A stretch of DNA of 64,000 nucleotides from Paracoccus litorisediminis (GTDB lineage Bacteria; Pseudomonadota; Alphaproteobacteria; Rhodobacterales; Rhodobacteraceae), in contig NZ_WMIG01000001.1 of NCBI RefSeq assembly GCF_009711205.1, forward strand, positions 620,001 to 684,000, read 5' to 3'. Positions within the stretch are counted from its first letter, which is position 1. Each line of letters begins with the position of its first letter. Below the pieces are notes generated by a model, which did no database searches, was not told the DNA's origin, and saw nothing but the letters and a program-made list of their open reading frames with translations. The translations under genes and the position numbers were made by a program. Shown here in pieces: positions 59,059 to 64,000 of this stretch.

Positions 59059-60489
59059 ATGACCCTGAATACCCTTTCCGGGCGATTCGCACTTTTGACA
59101 GGGATCTTCGTGCTTCTGGCCGAAGTGCTGATCCTGCTGCCAGCGATTGCGAACTATCGCCTGGATTTTCTGGAATCGCGCCTGGAACGGGCGCAGATTG
59201 CCAGCCTCGCGCTGTTGGCGACCGATGAGTCGCTGGCCTCGGACCTCGAATCCGAGCTGCTTAGCAATGCCGGCGTGTTCAACGTCGTCCTTCGCCGCAA
59301 CGAGGTACGGCAGCTGGTGCTGTCCTCGCCCATTCCGGGACCGATTGCGGCGACCTATGACCTGCGTGCGCAGCCGTTCTGGACCTCGGCCAAGAATGCC
59401 ATGCAGCAGCTTCTGGACCCCGAGAATCGCGTCATCCGCGTCATCGGAGAGCCGGTCAATCAGGCCGGCCAGTTGATCGAGATCACCACCGACACCAAGC
59501 AGCTGCGCACCGAGATGATCGATTACGGGCTGCGGCTGCTGGCGATTTCGGCGGCTTTCTCGATTCTGACGGCACTTTTGCTGAACGTCGCAGCGCAGCG
59601 CATGCTGCTGGTGCCGATCCGGCGCGTCATCAACCACATGACCGCCTACGCCAATGCCCCCGAGGATGCGCGCTCGATCATCACCCCCACCGCGCGTCTG
59701 GCCGAGCTGAACGAGGCCGAGGCCGCGCTGGCCGCCATGCAGCACACCGTCACCTCGGCGCTGAAGCAAAAGGCGCGGCTGGCGCAGCTGGGACAGGCGG
59801 TGGCGCGGATCAGCCACGACCTGCGCAATATCCTGACCACGGCACAGATCTTTGCCGACCGGCTGGAAACCAGCGAAGACCCCGCCGTCCGTCGTGCCGC
59901 GCCCAAGCTGGTCAATTCGATCAGCCGCGCGGTGAATCTGTGCGAAACAACTCTGGCCTTCGGCAAGGCCGAGGAACCCGCGCCGTCGCTGTCGCGCTTC
60001 AACCTGTCGGCACTGGTAGCGGAGGTGACCGAGGCCGAGGCGCTGGCCGCCGAGACGGCGGATGATGCCCCGGCCATCGAATTCCTGACCGACATTCCCG
60101 CCGGGCTGACGATTCGCGCCGACCGTGAGCAATTGTTCCGCGTGCTGTCGAACCTTGTCCGCAACGGGCGGCAGGCGATCGAGGCCACCCGCAAGCCCGG
60201 CACCATCGAGATCGGCGCGGGCGAGGATGAGCAGGAATGGTTCATCCGCATCGGCGATACCGGACCGGGCCTGCCGCAAAAGGCGCGCGACTACCTGTTC
60301 CAGCCCTTCTCGGGCGGCTCACGCAAGGGTGGCACCGGGCTGGGACTGGCCATTGCCTCGGATCTGGTGCGCAACCACGGCGGCAGGCTGGAGCTGCTGC
60401 GCAGCGACGAGGACGGCACGCAATTCTGCCTGCACCTGCCCCGCGATCTGGCGGGCATCGCGCTGCGCGAGGAGGCGGCCGTGGAATAG
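59059..60489 (+). CDS. Membrane sensor histidine kinase
   Basis: 476 residues. TM1 about 10-30, periplasmic sensor domain of about 125 residues, TM2 about 158-178, HAMP-like region, phosphoacceptor H253 in ARISHDLRN, then the ATPase domain with N-box NLVRNGRQAI, DTGPGLP and GGTGLGLAIA. No response regulator is adjacent, so it is an orphan here. AAAAGG stands before the ATG. The ligand is unknown. Confidence 0.92.
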   Translation: MTLNTLSGRFALLTGIFVLLAEVLILLPAIANYRLDFLESRLERAQIASLALLATDESLASDLESELLSNAGVFNVVLRRNEVRQLVLSSPIPGPIAATYDLRAQPFWTSAKNAMQQLLDPENRVIRVIGEPVNQAGQLIEITTDTKQLRTEMIDYGLRLLAISAAFSILTALLLNVAAQRMLLVPIRRVINHMTAYANAPEDARSIITPTARLAELNEAEAALAAMQHTVTSALKQKARLAQLGQAVARISHDLRNILTTAQIFADRLETSEDPAVRRAAPKLVNSISRAVNLCETTLAFGKAEEPAPSLSRFNLSALVAEVTEAEALAAETADDAPAIEFLTDIPAGLTIRADREQLFRVLSNLVRNGRQAIEATRKPGTIEIGAGEDEQEWFIRIGDTGPGLPQKARDYLFQPFSGGSRKGGTGLGLAIASDLVRNHGGRLELLRSDEDGTQFCLHLPRDLAGIALREEAAVE

Positions 60490-60548
60490 GGCGCGAACCG
60501 GCCGGGGGAATTATTTCAGCCCCTCGGACAAGAAAGGTGATTTTTAGC

Positions 60549-60576
60549 CTTGCGCCCCCCGGCCGCTGTCTCTAAA
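60549..60576 (+). promoter_or_regulatory. Promoter of first tRNA-Arg
   Basis: CTTGCG (60549-60554), 16-base spacer, TCTAAA (60571-60576), 15 nt before the mature 5' end. Supported by its conservation in front of the second copy. Confidence 0.55.
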
Positions 60577-60591
60577 TCACCGCCTCACAGC

Positions 60592-60668
60592 GGACCCGTA
60601 GCTCAGCTGGATAGAGCACCAGACTACGAATCTGGGGGTCGGGCGTTCGAATCGCTCCGGGTCCGCCA
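60592..60668 (+). tRNA. tRNA-Arg (ACG)
   Basis: 77 nt with encoded CCA. Acceptor GGACCCG/CGGGTCC, anticodon stem CCAGA/TCTGG around CTACGAA with anticodon ACG (read as ICG), reading CGN codons. Identical to the gene at 60802. Confidence 0.96.
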
Positions 60669-60758
60669 TGTCACTTCCTTCGCAGGAGCGGCAGTTTTCC
60701 CATCAGGGAATGACTACCAAACCGCGCGAAGACAGGTGGTGAAAAGTTCAGATTGTGC

Positions 60759-60786
60759 CTTGCACCTGCAGGCCGGTCATTCTAGA
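60759..60786 (+). promoter_or_regulatory. Promoter of second tRNA-Arg
   Basis: CTTGCA (60759-60764), 16-base spacer, TCTAGA (60781-60786), same distance to the tRNA as in copy 1. Confidence 0.55.
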
Positions 60787-60801
60787 TCACCGCCATATTG
60801 C

Positions 60802-60878
60802 GGACCCGTAGCTCAGCTGGATAGAGCACCAGACTACGAATCTGGGGGTCGGGCGTTCGAATCGCTCCGGGTCCGCCA
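60802..60878 (+). tRNA. tRNA-Arg (ACG), second copy
   Basis: Identical in sequence to the tRNA at 60592-60668, anticodon ACG, CCA encoded. Confidence 0.96.
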
Positions 60879-60897
60879 CCTTCCCTCACGACCAATG

Positions 60898-60927
60898 CAA
60901 AAAGCCGCCCCCTCGGGCGGCTTTTGC
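60898..60927. terminator. Bidirectional terminator between tRNA-Arg and ptsP
   Basis: Stem AAAAGCCGCCC (60900-60910) with GGGCGGCTTTT (60915-60925), loop CCTC. T-run on the plus strand and A-run on its left serve both the tRNA and the convergent ptsP. Confidence 0.85.
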
Positions 60928-60954
60928 TTGTTCTGGTATCAGACCGTCAAAGGC

Positions 60955-63198
60955 TCAGGATTGCCGGGCCAGCCAGTCGGTGACCGGGCGACGCAGGTTG
61001 GTTTCGCCAATGTCGCGGGCATCGTCGATCACGCGCTTCAGTTCATTCAGGTCCACGCGCCGGATCAGGTGCTTGACCGGCCCGATCGAAGCCGGACGCA
61101 TCGACAGGCGGCGGAAACCCAAGGCGGCAAAGGTCACCGCCTCGATCGGGCGACCCGCATCCTCACCGCAGAAGGACACCGGCACGCGCGCGTCAGAGCA
61201 GCGTTGCAGGATCTGTTCCAGCAGCGCGATGAACGAGGTGTTGAGCGAATCGTAACGACGGCGGACGCGCTCATTCTCGCGGTCGGCGGCAAAGAAGAAC
61301 TGCTTCAGATCATTGCCGCCCACCGAGATGAAATCGCACATCTCGAAGAACTTCTTCGGCGCGAAGGCCAGCGAGGGCGTCTCCAGCATCGCGCCCACCC
61401 GCAGATCGGTCGGCACGTCGTGACCCAGCCGCTGCTCGCGCGCGAATTGCTCCATCAGCAGACGGTGGGCTTCCTCGAATTCGTACATCTCGGTGATGAA
61501 GGGGAACATCACATGCAACGGACGCCCGACCGAGGCGCGGATCAGCGCCTGCAACTGCATCCGTAGCACGCCGCGCTTGTCCAGCCCCACCCGGATCGCA
61601 CGCCAGCCCATGGCGGGGTTGGGCTCGTCCTGCGGCTTCATATAGGGCAGCACCTTGTCCGAGCCGATATCCAGCGTGCGGAACATCACCGGCTTGTTCT
61701 GGGCGTTCTCAAGCACCTTGGCATACAGCGCTGCCAGTTCGCCCCGGCGCGGGACGCGGGTGCGGGCCAGAAACTGCAGCTCGGTCCGGAACAGCCCCAC
61801 CCCTTCCGCGCCCGAGCTTTCAAGGCTGGGCAGATCGGCCATCAGCCCTGCATTCATATAAAGCTGAATCGTGGTGCCACAGGTGGCGGTGGCGGGCAGG
61901 TCGCGCAGGCCCGCATAGCGCTTCTGCGCCTCGGCCTGCATCGCCATCTTGTCGCGGAAGGCATTGGCGACGGTTTCCTCGGGGCGCAGATGGACGATGC
62001 CCATATCGCCATCGACAAGGATCGGATCGCCGTTCAGCGCCTCAGAGGTGATACGCTCGGCATGGATGACCAGCGGGATCGCCAAGGCCCGCGCCACCAC
62101 CGTGGCATGGCTGCCGACCGAGCCCTCCTCCAGCACCACGCCGCGCAGCTTGCGGCCGTAATCCAGCAGGTCGGCAGGGCCGATATTGCGGGCGACCAGA
62201 ATCGGGTTGTCGGGCATCTCGGCCCCGGTATCGCCGCCCTGCCCGGTCAGGATGCGCAGCAGGCGGTTCGACAGGTCGTCCAGATCATGCAGCCGGTCGC
62301 GCAGATAGGGGTCTGCGGCGCTTTCCAGCCGCGCACGGGCCTGACTCTGTTCCTTTTCGACCGCAGCCTCGGCAGAAAGGCCAAGGTCGATCGCTTCCTC
62401 CATGCGGCGCAGCCAGCTGCGGGAATGGGCGAACAGGCGATAGGTCTCCATCACCTCGGCGCTGTCGCCCGAGCCCATGTCGGTCGCGGCCAGCATCGTG
62501 TCCACGGTCACGCGCAGCATGGCGACGGCCTCGTTCAGCCGGGCCTTTTCCTTCAGCGGGTCTTCTCCGACCGGATTCGTGACCACGACGCGGGGTTCGT
62601 GCAGCCAGACGCGGCCCTCGGCCACGCCTTCTTGCGCGATGCCGCCGCGAAGCATGATCGGAAAGCGGTGCTGGGCGGGCATGCCATCGGTCGAACCAAG
62701 AAACGCGCCCAGCTCGACCATCTCGGCCAGCACCATGGCGACGACCTCAAGCCCGTAGACCTCATCGTCGCTGAAGCGGCGCACATCGCGGGACTGGACG
62801 ACCAGCACGCCCAGCTTTTCGCCGACACGCTGGATGGGAACGCCAAGAAAGCTGGAATAGACCTCTTCGCCGGTCTCGGGCATGAAACGGAAGCCGGGCT
62901 CTGACGGCGCGTCGGCGGTATTCACATAGCGCCCGGAACGGGCAACGCGACCGACCAGACCCTCGCCCAGACGTAGCCGGGTCTTGTGGACGGCGGCTGA
63001 TTTCAGCCCCTCGGTCGCGCAAAGTTCAAGTGTTTCGGGGTCGCGGAACAGATAGATCGAACAGACCTGCGTCCCCATCGAATCGGCGATGTGATGGGTG
63101 ATGCGGTCAAGCCGGTCTTGCCCGCCTCCGGGGGCTGCCAAGATCTCGCGCAGCCGCAAAAGCAGCTTGCGCGAGTCGCTGTCCTTGCGGTCGGGCAC
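60955..63198 (-). CDS. ptsP: Phosphoenolpyruvate-protein phosphotransferase, nitrogen-type (EI-Ntr)
   Basis: About 747 residues. N-terminal GAF domain (to about 155, with QVCSIYLFRDPETLELCATEG), then enzyme I: phospho-His in GSVGSHATVVAR, PEP-binding GVGLFRTELQFL, and the Cys motif SFCGEDAG. First enzyme of the Ntr phosphorelay to NPr and EIIA-Ntr, often tied to nitrogen and potassium control. The frame is open to a GTG at 63228 next to the lysC stop, but the GTG at 63198 follows GGAGGA and gives the usual N terminus. NPr and EIIA genes are not in the window. Confidence 0.94.
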   Translation of the reverse strand: MPDRKDSDSRKLLLRLREILAAPGGGQDRLDRITHHIADSMGTQVCSIYLFRDPETLELCATEGLKSAAVHKTRLRLGEGLVGRVARSGRYVNTADAPSEPGFRFMPETGEEVYSSFLGVPIQRVGEKLGVLVVQSRDVRRFSDDEVYGLEVVAMVLAEMVELGAFLGSTDGMPAQHRFPIMLRGGIAQEGVAEGRVWLHEPRVVVTNPVGEDPLKEKARLNEAVAMLRVTVDTMLAATDMGSGDSAEVMETYRLFAHSRSWLRRMEEAIDLGLSAEAAVEKEQSQARARLESAADPYLRDRLHDLDDLSNRLLRILTGQGGDTGAEMPDNPILVARNIGPADLLDYGRKLRGVVLEEGSVGSHATVVARALAIPLVIHAERITSEALNGDPILVDGDMGIVHLRPEETVANAFRDKMAMQAEAQKRYAGLRDLPATATCGTTIQLYMNAGLMADLPSLESSGAEGVGLFRTELQFLARTRVPRRGELAALYAKVLENAQNKPVMFRTLDIGSDKVLPYMKPQDEPNPAMGWRAIRVGLDKRGVLRMQLQALIRASVGRPLHVMFPFITEMYEFEEAHRLLMEQFAREQRLGHDVPTDLRVGAMLETPSLAFAPKKFFEMCDFISVGGNDLKQFFFAADRENERVRRRYDSLNTSFIALLEQILQRCSDARVPVSFCGEDAGRPIEAVTFAALGFRRLSMRPASIGPVKHLIRRVDLNELKRVIDDARDIGETNLRRPVTDWLARQS

Positions 63199-63228
63199 GG
63201 ATCCTCCGATCACGGCCCGGTCGCTCAC

Positions 63229-64000
63229 TCAGGCCTGTTCAAGTTCGAAGGCATCATGCAGCGCCTGCACCGCAAGTTCCATATATTTGCGGTCGATCAG
63301 CACCGAAATCTTGATCTCGCTGGTGGAGATGACCTTGATGTTGATGTTCTCATCAGCCAGCGCCTTGAACATATGCGCGGCGACGCCGGCATGGCTGCGC
63401 ATGCCGATGCCCACGACCGAAACCTTGGCGACTTCGGTGTCGACGACCAGATCGTCATAGGCGATCTGACCGGCGGCCTTGGCCTCTTCCATCGCCTTCT
63501 TGGCGCGGGCGACCTGATTGACCGGGCACGAGAAGGTCATGTCGGTCACGTTGCCGGGGTGATCGTCGTAATCTTTTTCCGAGATGTTCTGGACGATCAT
63601 GTCCACGTTCACGCCCGCTTCGGCCAGAGGCGCGAAAATCGCGGCCGAGATGCCCGGCTTGTCCTCGACGGTGACCAGGGTGATCTTGGCTTCTTCGCGG
63701 GAATAGGCGACGCCGTTGACGACTTTCGATTCCATGATTTCATCCTCATCGCAGACCAGGGTGCCGGATTTCTCATCCGTGTCCTCAAAGGACGACAGCA
63801 CACGCAGGCGGACCTTGTAGCGCATCGCCAGCTCGACCGAGCGGGTCTGTAGGACCTTGGCGCCCAGGCTGGCCAGTTCCAGCATCTCCTCGAAGGCAAT
63901 CTTGTCAAGCTTGCGCGCCTTGGAGGTGATGCGCGGATCGGTGGTATAGACCCCGTCCACATCGGTATAGATGTCGCAGCGTTCGGCATCGAAGGCAGCG
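63229..64000 (-). CDS. lysC: Aspartate kinase, C-terminal part (cut by window end)
   Basis: The last ~256 residues of a chain whose 5' part lies beyond 64000. Visible are the end of the kinase domain (CDIYTDVDGVYTTDPRI, FEEMLELASLGAKVLQTRSVELA) and two ACT regulatory domains (ITLVTVEDKPGISAAIFAPLAE and VSVVGIGMRSHAGVAAHMFKAL, with STSEIKISVLID). It phosphorylates aspartate for Lys/Thr/Met synthesis. The ACT pair indicates feedback control by lysine and/or threonine. ptsP follows on the same strand. Confidence 0.96.
   Translation of the reverse strand, partial: AAFDAERCDIYTDVDGVYTTDPRITSKARKLDKIAFEEMLELASLGAKVLQTRSVELAMRYKVRLRVLSSFEDTDEKSGTLVCDEDEIMESKVVNGVAYSREEAKITLVTVEDKPGISAAIFAPLAEAGVNVDMIVQNISEKDYDDHPGNVTDMTFSCPVNQVARAKKAMEEAKAAGQIAYDDLVVDTEVAKVSVVGIGMRSHAGVAAHMFKALADENINIKVISTSEIKISVLIDRKYMELAVQALHDAFELEQA

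Larger units (their letters stand above)
60546..60668 (+). repeat. Duplicated promoter-tRNA-Arg unit, copy 1
   Basis: Matches 60756-60878 (offset 210). Conserved upstream of both: CCTTGC near -35, GGCCG, TCTAAA/TCTAGA at -10, ATCACCGCC, then an identical tRNA-Arg. Confidence 0.8.
60756..60878 (+). repeat. Duplicated promoter-tRNA-Arg unit, copy 2
   Basis: Second copy of the unit at 60546-60668; the tRNA is identical, the upstream 46 bases about 70% so. Confidence 0.8.

Noticed and set aside
58936-60279. 447-codon minus-strand frame over the histidine kinase gene
   Set aside because: The plus strand shows H-box, N-box and G-boxes in order; the minus frame has no family features.
60592-60878. 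tRNA pair as a phage or island attachment site
   Set aside because: No integrase, no altered composition and no truncated tRNA 3' repeat; it is a local duplication of a whole tRNA with promoter.

Overview
The window is high-GC, gene-dense chromosomal DNA of an alphaproteobacterium of the family Rhodobacteraceae, most likely Paracoccus or a close relative. The main evidence is a complete 14-subunit respiratory complex I (nuo/nqo) cluster on the minus strand (about 17.2-35.4 kb). Its subunit lengths (NuoA 121, NuoB 174, NuoD 412, NuoF 431 residues) and its interspersed extra genes, ending in birA, resemble what I recall of the Paracoccus denitrificans nqo operon. No phage, insertion sequence, CRISPR array or plasmid gene was seen, so this reads as core genome.

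Layout. 1-613 holds no convincing gene except a promoter. 614-2750 carries a membrane-anchored unknown and a SPOR protein. 2823-7285 (minus) is a nucleoside-salvage operon, cdd-deoA-deoB-add-upp, in which each gene overlaps the next by 4 nt. 7434-11726 (plus) holds a malic enzyme/phosphotransacetylase fusion and a propionyl-CoA synthetase. 11842-35384 (minus) runs nuoA to nuoN with seven accessory genes, then birA, coaX, rnj, trmB and aroA. 35580-38812 is uvrA plus a small membrane protein, with a LexA-type SOS box upstream. 38945-43745 mixes a molybdopterin-type secreted domain, moaA, a lipoprotein, an AlkD-like repair protein, a flavin-binding stress protein and a PQQ-type dehydrogenase. 43746-44060 has no protein gene but may encode a small RNA. 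44061-46132 is a copper-delivery operon (Sco1 and a YcnI-PCuAC fusion). 46278-49971 has quiC, a zincin and gltX. 50264-50340 is tRNA-Met. 50480-58816 (minus) is the rpmH-rnpA-yidD-ttcA-EAL-yidC-MOSC-engB-argB-sixA run. 59059-60489 is a histidine kinase. Two duplicated tRNA-Arg genes follow, then ptsP and the 3' part of lysC, which is cut by the window end.

How the genes work together. Complex I feeds the respiratory chain; the Sco/PCuAC operon probably metallates the CuA centre of cytochrome oxidase at its far end. MaeB-Pta and PrpE link C3/C4 acids to acyl-CoA pools. QuiC drains shikimate-type compounds to protocatechuate while AroA belongs to the biosynthetic direction. The rpmH-yidC block joins ribosome, tRNA and membrane-protein biogenesis.

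I did not find a clearly undescribed multi-gene system. The best leads are a candidate sRNA at 43.92-44.06 kb, the accessory genes and hairpins inside the nuo operon, a separate helix-hairpin-helix protein next to nuoE, a His/Ala-rich insert in NuoL, a degenerate EAL protein, and a promoter-plus-tRNA duplication.
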